Positions 1 through 8,143 of a stretch of 64,000 nucleotides of DNA are shown here, piece after piece; position 1 is the stretch's first letter, and every line of letters begins with the position of its first letter. Position numbers and translations under genes: made by a program. The notes under the pieces were generated by a model. The model was not told the origin of the DNA and searched no databases. It saw only the letters and a program-made list of their open reading frames with translations. The DNA is from CAZPXZ01 sp965221505 (GTDB taxonomy: Bacteria > Pseudomonadota > Alphaproteobacteria > Rhodobacterales > CAZPXZ01): NCBI GenBank assembly GCA_965221505.1, contig CBDCSI010000001.1, forward strand, positions 992,001-1,056,000, read 5' to 3'.

Positions 1-4
1 CTCC

Positions 5-802
5 ATGACCGCCGGCGGCGCGGAACTCCGGATCCGCGTCCTCTCCGGCGTCGCGGTCGCCGCTCCCTCTCTGGCGGCGATCTATGCCGGCGGAATCTGG
101 CTGGCCGCGATCGCGTCGCTCGCCGCGGGCGTACTCGCCTGGGAATGGCGACGGTTGACCGAGCCGGATCCGATCCGATTCGACTGGGCGTTCGTCGCGT
201 GCTGCGCGCTGGCGCCGTGGGCGGGTCACTTCTACGGATGGCCGGGAGCGTGTTCCGCGGCAGCGCTCGCGGCCGTCTGCGGTTGGGCCGGCCGCGGAAC
301 TTCGCCGCTGGTCTGGAGCGCGGCGGGCGCCGTCGTTGCGGCTCTGGCGCCGTCCGCGATGCTGCTGCTCCGGGCGCTTCCAGACGGTCTGGCGATCGTC
401 CTGTGGCTGGCGGCCGTGGTCGTCGCGTCGGACGTCGGGGCCTACGCCGTGGGGCGAGCCGTGGGCGGGCCGCGGCTGGCGCCGCGAATCAGCCCGGGCA
501 AGACCTGGTCGGGCGCGGTCGGCGGCCTCTTGTCGGCCGGAGCGGCCGGCGCGATAATCGGCGGCCAATTGTCGCAGTTGCCGCCGGCGCCGCTGGTTGC
601 GCTTTCGCTCGCCGGCGGGGTCGTCGCCCAGGCGGGAGACCTGTGCGCTTCTCGATTGAAGCGCAGGGCAGGCGTCAAGGATTCGGGGCGCCTCATACCG
701 GGGCACGGCGGCGCCATCGACCGGTTCGACGCGCTGGTTGCGGTAGTGCTTGCGGTCGCCCTGTTCCGATGGGGATCCGGGATTGCGGTCGCCGGCGGAT
801 GA
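5..802 (+). CDS. cdsA: Phosphatidate cytidylyltransferase
   Basis: Inner-membrane enzyme that makes CDP-diacylglycerol from phosphatidate and CTP, the precursor of all phospholipids. The 265-residue protein is mostly hydrophobic segments. Near the C-terminus (about residues 216-240) it has the family signature: S-x-L-K-R, then K-D-S-G, then P-G-H-G-G and D-R. The ISPGKTW stretch at about 162-168 also fits. The ATG lies only four bases into the window, so a start further upstream cannot be excluded. It is the first visible gene of the envelope operon. In most alphaproteobacteria dxr follows cdsA; here rseP follows directly after 71 bp. Confidence 0.93.
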   Translation: MTAGGAELRIRVLSGVAVAAPSLAAIYAGGIWLAAIASLAAGVLAWEWRRLTEPDPIRFDWAFVACCALAPWAGHFYGWPGACSAAALAAVCGWAGRGTSPLVWSAAGAVVAALAPSAMLLLRALPDGLAIVLWLAAVVVASDVGAYAVGRAVGGPRLAPRISPGKTWSGAVGGLLSAGAAGAIIGGQLSQLPPAPLVALSLAGGVVAQAGDLCASRLKRRAGVKDSGRLIPGHGGAIDRFDALVAVVLAVALFRWGSGIAVAGG

Positions 803-873
803 CGGACCGACCGGCGGGCGACGCGAGGCCGAAACGGCCGAATTCCAAATGTGAGTGCGTGGGATGATTCCGC

Positions 874-2208
874 ATGTTTGAGCTTCTGGCGGCCGTGCCG
901 CTGATCGGCGGGGCCGCGAGCTACGTGATCCCCTTCCTCGTCGTACTGACCCTGGTGGTCTTCGTGCACGAGATGGGGCACTACCTGGTCGCGCGTTGGC
1001 GCGGGATCGGCGCACGGGTCTTTTCAGTCGGGTTCGGACCGGAGATTTTCGGCTGGACCGACCGGCGGGGGACGCGCTGGCGATTCAGCTGGATCCCCCT
1101 CGGCGGTTACGTCCAGTTCGAAGGCGATTCCGACCCCGCGAGCGTCACGGAGGAAGCGCGCGCCCGCGCGATGCCGGGGACGTTTCAGGCGGCGTCGCTC
1201 TGGAGCCGGTTCCTGGTCGTCTTGGCCGGACCGGCGATGAATTTTCTGTTCGCCATTGTGGTGTTCACCCTGATCGCGCTGGCGGACGGGCAACCGGGAC
1301 GGGATGCGGTGGTGGGCGCCGTATACGGCTCCGGGCAATCGAACGCGGTCGGACTGGAGGAAGGCGACCGGATCCTGTCGGTGAACGGCGCCGCGGTCGA
1401 GGACGCGGGATCGGCGCTGCAGGCCCTGCAGGCGACCGCCGGCGCGCCGGTACGGGTCGAGGTAATTCGCGACGGCGCCCGAACCCTGCTCGAGGGGCAG
1501 ATCGACCAGCCCGTCCAGATCGGCCGGGTTATTTCGGGATCGGCGGCCGAGCGGGCCGGGCTGGAGGTCGGCGACGTCGTGCGCGCCGTGGACGGAGACC
1601 CGATTCGCTCCTTTGCCGAGTTGCGGCAGCGGGTGCTCGATTCGGAGGGGGCGGAGATGAAGCTGGAGGTGGAGCGGGACGGTCGGCTCCTGATCCTCTT
1701 CGCCAGTCCGGCGAATCGCGAAGTCGTCGATTCGGAAACGGGCGCGGTCTCGGTCGCGCCGGTGCTGGGCGTCGGGCGGAAGCCGTTCGAAGTGTTCCGG
1801 CCCGCACGGGAGCAGGTCGGACTGGGGGAAGCCGTCACCTTCGGCGTCGTCCGCACGGTCGCCATCGTCACGGTGTCGTTGTGGTTCGTCGGCGACCTGA
1901 TCGCCGGGGAAGGCGACACGGGGGATCTCGGCGGTCCGATCGCCATCGCGGAGTTCTCCGGCGACGCGGCCAAGCGCGGCGCCTGGGATTTCTTCAACAT
2001 TCTCGGGGTGATTTCGGCGTCGATCGGGCTGATCAACCTGTTCCCGATTCCCGTCCTCGACGGCGGGCATCTGGTGTTGTTCGCGCTCGAGGCGATTCGG
2101 GGCCGGCCGCTCGGCGCCCGCGCTTCCCGGTATCTGGGATGGCTGGGCCTGAGCGTGATCATGATGCTGATGGTATTCGTGACGTACAATGATATCGTTC
2201 GGTTCTGA
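874..2208 (+). CDS. rseP: RIP zinc metalloprotease RseP (site-2 protease)
   Basis: Intramembrane zinc protease that cleaves anti-sigma factors and leftover signal peptides in the inner membrane. The 444-residue protein has the zinc motif HEMGH at residues 32-36 inside the first membrane helix. Two PDZ domains follow in tandem (about 147-205 and 215-272). The second catalytic motif is PVLDGGH at 393-399 in a C-terminal membrane helix. Length and order match the RseP/EcfE family. It sits between cdsA and bamA, its usual alphaproteobacterial neighbours. Confidence 0.95.
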   Translation: MFELLAAVPLIGGAASYVIPFLVVLTLVVFVHEMGHYLVARWRGIGARVFSVGFGPEIFGWTDRRGTRWRFSWIPLGGYVQFEGDSDPASVTEEARARAMPGTFQAASLWSRFLVVLAGPAMNFLFAIVVFTLIALADGQPGRDAVVGAVYGSGQSNAVGLEEGDRILSVNGAAVEDAGSALQALQATAGAPVRVEVIRDGARTLLEGQIDQPVQIGRVISGSAAERAGLEVGDVVRAVDGDPIRSFAELRQRVLDSEGAEMKLEVERDGRLLILFASPANREVVDSETGAVSVAPVLGVGRKPFEVFRPAREQVGLGEAVTFGVVRTVAIVTVSLWFVGDLIAGEGDTGDLGGPIAIAEFSGDAAKRGAWDFFNILGVISASIGLINLFPIPVLDGGHLVLFALEAIRGRPLGARASRYLGWLGLSVIMMLMVFVTYNDIVRF

Positions 2209-2244
2209 CCGTTCGGCGCAAATGGAATGCTAGGGAGGAATGGC

Positions 2245-4647
2245 ATGTCGTGGTCTCGCTGCTTGTCGAAGTTCGTAGTCGGCGCCGTTGCGGCCGCTGC
2301 GATCGGTGCGGTCTCGGCCGGCGGTGCGCTCGCGCAAGGCGTGACGCTGGAGGACGTCGTCGTCGAGGGAAACCAGCGCATCGAGGCGGACACCGTTCGC
2401 TACTACCTCGCCCTCGTGCCGGGAACGGAGGTGACGCCGGGCGAGATCAACGCCGCGCTGCGCAATCTGCAGGAGACCGGGCTGTTCGAGGACGTCGCCC
2501 TGGAACTGCAGGAGGCCACGCTGGTCGTACGCGTGCGCGAGCGTCCGTTCGTGAACAACGTCCATTTCGAGGGAAACGAGATCATCGACGACGAGGCGCT
2601 CGCATCCGGAATCCGCACGCGTTCGCGCACGGTCTATTCCGTCACCACGGTCGAGGCCGACGCCTCCCGGATCGTCGACACCTATGCGCGTTCGGGACGC
2701 CTCGCCGCACAGGTGGCGGCGAAATACGTCGAGCTCGAAGACAACCGGGTGGATATCGTGTTCGAGATCGACGAGGGGCCCGTATCGAGGGTCCGCAAGG
2801 TCGCTTTCGTCGGCAACAGGATGTTCTCCGACTTTACGCTCCGGCGGGTGATCAACTCCCGCGAAGCCGCCTGGTATCGCATCTTCGCGTCGACCGATCT
2901 GTTTGACGCGGGCCGGCTGGAGACCGACAAGGCGCTGCTCAGCCGGTATTACGCGGGGCGGGGATACGCGGACTTCGAGGTCCTGTCCGCCGTCGCGTCC
3001 CTCACCGAGAGCGGAACCGGATTCGTCCTCACCTTCACGGTCAGCGAAGGGCCGCGCTACGACTTCGGCGAGACCACGCTGGTCTCCGAGTTGCCGGAAG
3101 TCGATTCGGAGTCCCTCCAGGACCTGATCGAATTCGATCCGGGCGACGTGTTCGACGCCCAGGAACTGGCGCTGACCGGCGAGGCGATGCAGGCCACGCT
3201 CGAACGCGCCGGCCACCCGTTCGTGGACGTGGACGTGGCGACCGACAAGAATCCGGAAGCGCTGACCGTCGATACGACGTTCCGCATCGTTCCGGCCGAG
3301 CAGGTCTACGTCGAGCGGATCATGATCGACGGAAACGTCCGCACGCTGGATTCGGTGATCCGGCGGGAGTTCACCTTTGCCGAGGGAGACGCGTTCAACC
3401 GCTCGAAGCTGGCGGCGACGCGCCGCAACCTGCGCGCCCTCGGGTTCTTCCGTTCGGTCGACTTGCGGGTCGAAGACGGGTCGAGCCCCGACCGGGTCGT
3501 CGTTCAGGTCGAAGTCGAGGAACAGTCGACCGGGTCGCTCTCGTTCGGGATCGGCTACTCCTCCGTGGACAAGGTCGTCGGTTCGCTGACCCTGACCGAG
3601 CGCAACCTGCTCGGGCGGGGGCAGGAAATCGCGCTGAGCTACGAGACCTCGGACGGCGGCGACCTGTACCGGTTCGCCTTTACCGAGCCGCGATATCAGG
3701 GGCGCGATCTGGCCGTCGGCGTCGACGTGTACCGCAGGGAGGAGGACGGCGGCAGTCTCCAGACCTACGACCTCACGCGTACCGGCGTGTCGCCCACGGT
3801 CGAGTTTCCGCTTTCGGACGAGACCCGCATGCAGGTCAACTATCTGCTGGAGTCGCAGTTCACCGACCGGGTGGTCGGAACCTCGGACCTCATTCGGTCG
3901 AAGAGGGGAAAGACGCTCAAGTCTTCCGCCGGTTACCGTCTCGTTTGGGACCGCCGCGACGATCCGCTGCAGCCGAGGTCAGGAACCGTGCTGACCCTGC
4001 GCCAGCAACTGGCCGGGCTCGGCGGCGACACGCGAACGATCTCGTCGGAAGCGACCGGGAACTATTTCACTCCGCTCGACCGGGACGCGACGCTGATCGG
4101 CAGCCTGAAGTTCTGGGGCGGCGCCGTCACCAAGATGGGCGGCTACGACCTGGAGGCGGCCGACCGGTTCAACGTCGGCGGCTCCATCCTCCGGGGCTTC
4201 GCCTACGGCGGCGTGGGACCCCGGGATCCGCTGACCCGGGAAGCGATCGGCGGCAAGTTCTACGCGATCGGCAGCGCGGAACTGCTCTCGGACGTGTTTC
4301 TTCCCGAAGAGCTGGGCATACGGGCCGGGCTGTTCGCCGACGTAGGCACACTCTGGTCTCTGGACCGGACGTCCTACACCCGGGCGTCGTTGACCAAGTC
4401 CGCGTACGACCTTGTGGGGACGCGCGGCGGAAAGGTCTCGTGCGAGACGGAACCGACCGACTCCGCCGACGGCACGGATTGCACCGTCACCGTGGACGAC
4501 GGCGCGGAGATTCGCGCATCGGGCGGCGCGCAGCTTCTCTGGTCGTCGCCGGTGGGGCCGATGCGGTTCATCTTCGCCTCCGACATCCAGAGCGAGAACC
4601 ATGACGTCACCGAGAGCTTCCGGTTCATCATCGGCGCGCCGTTCTAG
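2245..4647 (+). CDS. bamA: Outer-membrane protein assembly factor BamA
   Basis: Central Omp85 subunit of the BAM complex, which inserts beta-barrel proteins into the outer membrane. The sequence has a signal peptide ending near ALAQ, five POTRA repeats starting at VTLEDVVVEGNQRI, then a 16-strand barrel ending in a terminal phenylalanine (IIGAPF), the usual recognition signal. I chose ATG 2245 (800 residues) over the in-frame ATG at 2227 because AGGGAGG at 2232-2238 lies six bases before it. One barrel loop (about 4435-4485) is long and carries two cysteines (CETEP and DCTV), which could form a disulfide. lpxD, normally the next gene, is absent; fabZ follows after 39 bp. Confidence 0.95.
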   Translation: MSWSRCLSKFVVGAVAAAAIGAVSAGGALAQGVTLEDVVVEGNQRIEADTVRYYLALVPGTEVTPGEINAALRNLQETGLFEDVALELQEATLVVRVRERPFVNNVHFEGNEIIDDEALASGIRTRSRTVYSVTTVEADASRIVDTYARSGRLAAQVAAKYVELEDNRVDIVFEIDEGPVSRVRKVAFVGNRMFSDFTLRRVINSREAAWYRIFASTDLFDAGRLETDKALLSRYYAGRGYADFEVLSAVASLTESGTGFVLTFTVSEGPRYDFGETTLVSELPEVDSESLQDLIEFDPGDVFDAQELALTGEAMQATLERAGHPFVDVDVATDKNPEALTVDTTFRIVPAEQVYVERIMIDGNVRTLDSVIRREFTFAEGDAFNRSKLAATRRNLRALGFFRSVDLRVEDGSSPDRVVVQVEVEEQSTGSLSFGIGYSSVDKVVGSLTLTERNLLGRGQEIALSYETSDGGDLYRFAFTEPRYQGRDLAVGVDVYRREEDGGSLQTYDLTRTGVSPTVEFPLSDETRMQVNYLLESQFTDRVVGTSDLIRSKRGKTLKSSAGYRLVWDRRDDPLQPRSGTVLTLRQQLAGLGGDTRTISSEATGNYFTPLDRDATLIGSLKFWGGAVTKMGGYDLEAADRFNVGGSILRGFAYGGVGPRDPLTREAIGGKFYAIGSAELLSDVFLPEELGIRAGLFADVGTLWSLDRTSYTRASLTKSAYDLVGTRGGKVSCETEPTDSADGTDCTVTVDDGAEIRASGGAQLLWSSPVGPMRFIFASDIQSENHDVTESFRFIIGAPF

Positions 4648-4686
4648 CGGGGCCGCGGCCGCCGGGAGGATGGGGGAGGGCCCCGC

Positions 4687-5169
4687 ATGAGCGGGGAAGG
4701 CCCACGAGACGACGCGGAGGCGGCGGTCTCGCTCGACATCCACGCGATCGAGCGCATGCTGCCGCACCGCTATCCGTTCCTGCTGGTCGACCGGGCGCGT
4801 GACCTGCGCGTCGGCGAGAGCATCGTCGGCGTCAAGAACGTCACCGCCAACGAGCCGTATTTTCAGGGGCACTTTCCCGGCCGCCCGATCATGCCCGGCG
4901 TACTGGTCGTCGAGGCGATGGCGCAAACCTCCGCCCTGCTCGTGGGCGCGACGCTGGACCTCTCGAGAGAGAAGGCGGACATCTATTTCATGTCGGTCGA
5001 GCGCGCCAAGTTCCGCCGTCCGATCGAGCCGGGCGACCAGGTTCTCCTGCACGTTCGGGTGACGAACGCGCGGCAGCGCGTCTGGCGATTCTCCGGCGTC
5101 GCGACGGTGGAGGACCGGCGGGTGGCCGAAGCCGACTTCACGGTCATGTACGCTCCGAAGAACCCATGA
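4687..5169 (+). CDS. fabZ: 3-hydroxyacyl-[acyl-carrier-protein] dehydratase FabZ
   Basis: Dehydrates (3R)-hydroxyacyl-ACP in fatty-acid elongation and draws on the same pool that supplies lipid A. The 160-residue hot-dog-fold protein has the family core MLPHRYPFLLVD, then GHFPGRPIMPGVL with the catalytic histidine (H62) and the catalytic glutamate in VVEAMAQ (E76). Its stop overlaps the start of lpxA by four bases (ATGA), so the two are probably translationally coupled, as is usual. Confidence 0.96.
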   Translation: MSGEGPRDDAEAAVSLDIHAIERMLPHRYPFLLVDRARDLRVGESIVGVKNVTANEPYFQGHFPGRPIMPGVLVVEAMAQTSALLVGATLDLSREKADIYFMSVERAKFRRPIEPGDQVLLHVRVTNARQRVWRFSGVATVEDRRVAEADFTVMYAPKNP

Positions 5170-5984
5170 GCTGGAGAGCCGGAGAGGGCATACACCCGAC
5201 TGCGATCGTGGACCCCGGCGCCCGGATCGGGGAAGGCGTCTCCGTCGGGGCGTGCGCCGTCATCGGCCCGGAGGTCGAGATCGGGGAGGGCGCCCGAATC
5301 GGCCCCTTCGCGCATCTTCAGGGCCGCCTGGACCTCGGGCCGCGCGTGCAGGTCTTTCCCTACGCGTCCGTGGGCGAAGTGCCGCAGGATCTCAAATACC
5401 GGGGCGAGCCCACGAGGCTCGTCGTCGGCGAGGAAACCGTCATCCGGGAACACGCGACCCTGCATACCGGAACCGGCCTCGGCGGCGGCGTCACCCGGGT
5501 CGGCGCACGGTGCCTGGTGATGGTCGGCGTTCACGTTGCGCATGATTGCGACGTGGGCGACGACGTCATTCTCGCCAACGGCGTCGGACTGGGCGGCCAC
5601 GTCTTCGTGGGCGACCATGTCGTCATGGGGGCGATGGCCGGCGTGCACCAGTTCTGCCGAATCGGCGCCCATGCGATGGTCGGGGCGATGAGCGCCGTGG
5701 ACGGGCACGTGCCGCCCTTCTGCCAGTGCATGGGGAACCGGGCGCAGCTGGACGGCCTGAACCTCGTCGGCCTGCGCCGACGGGGCTTCCGAGAACGGGC
5801 GATCGACGGCCTGAAGCGCGCCTACGAGGCGCTCACCGAGGGGGAGGGCAGGATAGCCGATCGCCTGGCGCGCATTTCCGCCGAAATTGCGGACGGGGAG
5901 TCCGACGCGGAGGAGGTCCGCATGCTGGTCGAGTTCGTCGCGTCCTGCGAACGGCGCCCGCTCATGCGGGCGCGCAGGAACTGA
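5166..5984 (+). CDS. lpxA: UDP-N-acetylglucosamine O-acyltransferase LpxA
   Basis: First step of lipid A synthesis: moves a 3-hydroxyacyl chain from ACP to UDP-GlcNAc. The 272-residue protein shows the left-handed beta-helix hexapeptide pattern from about residue 10 to 190 (repeated I-G-x-G-V/A units). The catalytic histidine is in HVAHDC (H126). It ends with the helical C-terminal domain (REAIDGLKRAYE-like region). It overlaps fabZ upstream, and lpxI follows after 34 bp. Confidence 0.96.
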   Translation: MSWRAGEGIHPTAIVDPGARIGEGVSVGACAVIGPEVEIGEGARIGPFAHLQGRLDLGPRVQVFPYASVGEVPQDLKYRGEPTRLVVGEETVIREHATLHTGTGLGGGVTRVGARCLVMVGVHVAHDCDVGDDVILANGVGLGGHVFVGDHVVMGAMAGVHQFCRIGAHAMVGAMSAVDGHVPPFCQCMGNRAQLDGLNLVGLRRRGFRERAIDGLKRAYEALTEGEGRIADRLARISAEIADGESDAEEVRMLVEFVASCERRPLMRARRN

Positions 5985-6018
5985 GCCGATCGGCGGGTTC
6001 CGGGGAGTCCCTGGCCTC

Positions 6019-6876
6019 ATGACCGGCAACCCGCGTCCCGCGCTCGCCATCGTGGCCGGAGGAGGCGTCTTGCCGCAGCGGCTGGCGGAGCGCTGCGCGG
6101 AACGCGGCGACCCCTATCGCCTTTTCGCCGTGCGGGGCGCTGCCGGCCCATGGGCCGAAGCGTATTCGCCGCAGTGGTTCGGGCTGGAGGAAATCCGGGA
6201 ATTCTTGGGCGCGCTGGCCGCGTCGTCCTGCCGGGAAGCCTGCTTCGCGGGGCGGGTTCCCCGACCGTCTCTCGCGTCGCTCGGGGGCGCGGCCGCGCTG
6301 TCGGGCGCGCTCGCGCCGCTGGCGGCCGGGATGCTGAAGGGAGACGACGCCCTGTTGCGAACCGTCGCCGGTCTGGTCGAGCGCCACGGCATGCGCGTGG
6401 TCGGCGTCGAGGAGCGGATGCCGGAGTTGCTTGCGCCCGACGGCGTCATCGCCGGCCGGGAACCCGATTCGGAGGCCATGGCCGATATCCGGCGCGCGGC
6501 GGAGATCGTTCGCGCTCTCGGTGCCCTCGACGTGGGGCAGGCCGCCGTCGTGGCCGAGGGACGCTGTCTGGCGGTCGAAACGGTGGAGGGCACCGGCGCG
6601 ATGCTGTCGCGGCTGGCGCATACGGATTCGGATCGGCGCGGGGGTGCGGCGGCGGGACGCGGCGTGCTGGTCAAGGCTCCGAAGCCGGATCAGGATCTGC
6701 GGTTCGACCGTCCGGCGGTCGGACCGGACACTCTGGCGGCGGCGCGGGCGGCCGGGCTCGCCGGCGTCGCGGTGGAGGCGGGCGGCGTGCTGGTACTGGA
6801 GCGCGGGGAGATCGACGGGCGCGAGGCGTCCCCGGGCGAACCGTTCCTGTTCGGATACGCGCGCAGCACGACGTGA
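6019..6876 (+). CDS. lpxI: UDP-2,3-diacylglucosamine pyrophosphatase LpxI (DUF1009)
   Basis: Hydrolyses UDP-2,3-diacylglucosamine to lipid X, the step done by LpxH in enterobacteria. LpxI is the alphaproteobacterial version. The 285-residue protein starts with the Rossmann-like LAIVAGGGVLPQRLAE and contains the family stretches LLRTVAGLVERHGMRVVG and GVLVKAPKPDQDLRFDRPAVG. I chose ATG 6019 because the family begins a few residues before this motif; the frame is open further upstream but unlike the family there. The stop overlaps the GTG start of lpxB. Confidence 0.93.
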   Translation: MTGNPRPALAIVAGGGVLPQRLAERCAERGDPYRLFAVRGAAGPWAEAYSPQWFGLEEIREFLGALAASSCREACFAGRVPRPSLASLGGAAALSGALAPLAAGMLKGDDALLRTVAGLVERHGMRVVGVEERMPELLAPDGVIAGREPDSEAMADIRRAAEIVRALGALDVGQAAVVAEGRCLAVETVEGTGAMLSRLAHTDSDRRGGAAAGRGVLVKAPKPDQDLRFDRPAVGPDTLAAARAAGLAGVAVEAGGVLVLERGEIDGREASPGEPFLFGYARSTT

Positions 6877-8072
6877 GCGCGCGGCGCCGGATCGCGATCC
6901 TCACGGGAGAACCGTCCGGCGATCGGCTCGGCGCGGCGCTCGTCCGGGCACTGTGGCAGGAGGCGGACGTCGAGCCGTTCGGTCTCGGCGGACCGGCGAT
7001 GGAGGCGGAGGGCGTTCGAAGCCCGTTTCCGATTCGCGATCTTGCCGTGATGGGCCTGGTGGAAGTGCTGCCGAGGGCTCCGAAGATTCTCGCGAGGATT
7101 CGGCAGACGGCCCGGTGGCTGGAGGAACTGCGCCCGGACGTCGTGGTGACCGTCGACAGTCCGGACTTTATGAAGCGGGTCGTTCGGCGAGTGCGGCCGC
7201 GTCTCCCGCAGTCGAGCTTCGTCAACTACGTCGCGCCTTCGGTCTGGGCGTGGCGCTCGGGAAGGGCGGCCGAAATCGCCCGATTGTACGATCTGCAACT
7301 CGCGCTGCTGCCGTTCGAGCCGGCCTACTTCGAGGCCGCCGGCGTAAGGGCGCAGTTTGTCGGCCATCCGGCGGTCGAGGCGGCCGCGAGCATGCCGGAT
7401 CGCGCGGCGGCCCGGGCAGCGCTGGGCATCGAGCGAGAGCGGCCGGCACTGGTGGCGCTGCCCGGAAGCCGGAGGGGCGAGATCGGCAGACTTGGGCCGG
7501 TCTTTCGGCGCGTCGTCAAGCGGGTCGCCGATTCACGCCCGGACCTGGCGGTACTGATACCGGCCGCTCATGGGGTGGAGTCGGAAGTGCGGGAGTTCGC
7601 AGGCGGATGTGCCGGAGACGTGCGGCTCCTCTCCTCCGACGGGGATGCGGAGCGGCAGCGCGAAAAGACTATGGCGTTCCGGGCCGGCGACGTCGCGCTG
7701 GCAGCGTCCGGTTCGGTGGCGCTGGAGCTTGCGGTGGCGCGGCTGCCGGCGGTGATCGCCTATCGATTCGCGCCGCTCACATGGGCGCTCGGCACCCTCC
7801 TCACCCGCCACCGGACTGCGAGCCTGGTGAACGTTCTCGCCGGCGAGCGGGTGCAGCCGGAGTTTCTTCAGTCGAACTGTCGTTCCGGTCCCATTGCGGA
7901 TGCGCTGTTGTCCGTATTGGCCGATCCCGACCTTGCGCGAGCGCAGCGGGAGGGAGCGGACCGAGCCGTCCGGCAGGTGCGGATCGACGGGGTGTCGCCG
8001 TCGGCGGCTGCCGCTCGCGCAATCCTGGCGATGGAGGCGGTCGGTGGAACTTCCGGTTCTGACAGTCGGTAA
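6873..8072 (+). CDS. lpxB: Lipid-A-disaccharide synthase LpxB
   Basis: Peripheral membrane glycosyltransferase that joins lipid X to UDP-diacylglucosamine to form the lipid A disaccharide. The start is GTG 6873, overlapping the lpxI stop by four bases (GTGA), and gives 399 residues. Family motifs: AILTGEPSGDRLGA at the N-terminus, FVNYVAPSVWAWR in the middle, LPGSRRGEIGRL, and ASGSVALELA near the nucleotide site. It is the last gene of the envelope operon. The ancestral neighbour gltA is displaced about 13.6 kb away by accessory genes. Confidence 0.95.
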   Translation: MSARRRIAILTGEPSGDRLGAALVRALWQEADVEPFGLGGPAMEAEGVRSPFPIRDLAVMGLVEVLPRAPKILARIRQTARWLEELRPDVVVTVDSPDFMKRVVRRVRPRLPQSSFVNYVAPSVWAWRSGRAAEIARLYDLQLALLPFEPAYFEAAGVRAQFVGHPAVEAAASMPDRAAARAALGIERERPALVALPGSRRGEIGRLGPVFRRVVKRVADSRPDLAVLIPAAHGVESEVREFAGGCAGDVRLLSSDGDAERQREKTMAFRAGDVALAASGSVALELAVARLPAVIAYRFAPLTWALGTLLTRHRTASLVNVLAGERVQPEFLQSNCRSGPIADALLSVLADPDLARAQREGADRAVRQVRIDGVSPSAAAARAILAMEAVGGTSGSDSR

Positions 8073-8143
8073 CCGTCGCCGGTTCTCTCCCGCGCGGCCC
8101 CGCGCGCAAGGGCTGCGGCGGAGACGGGCGGTGGCCGCCACGG

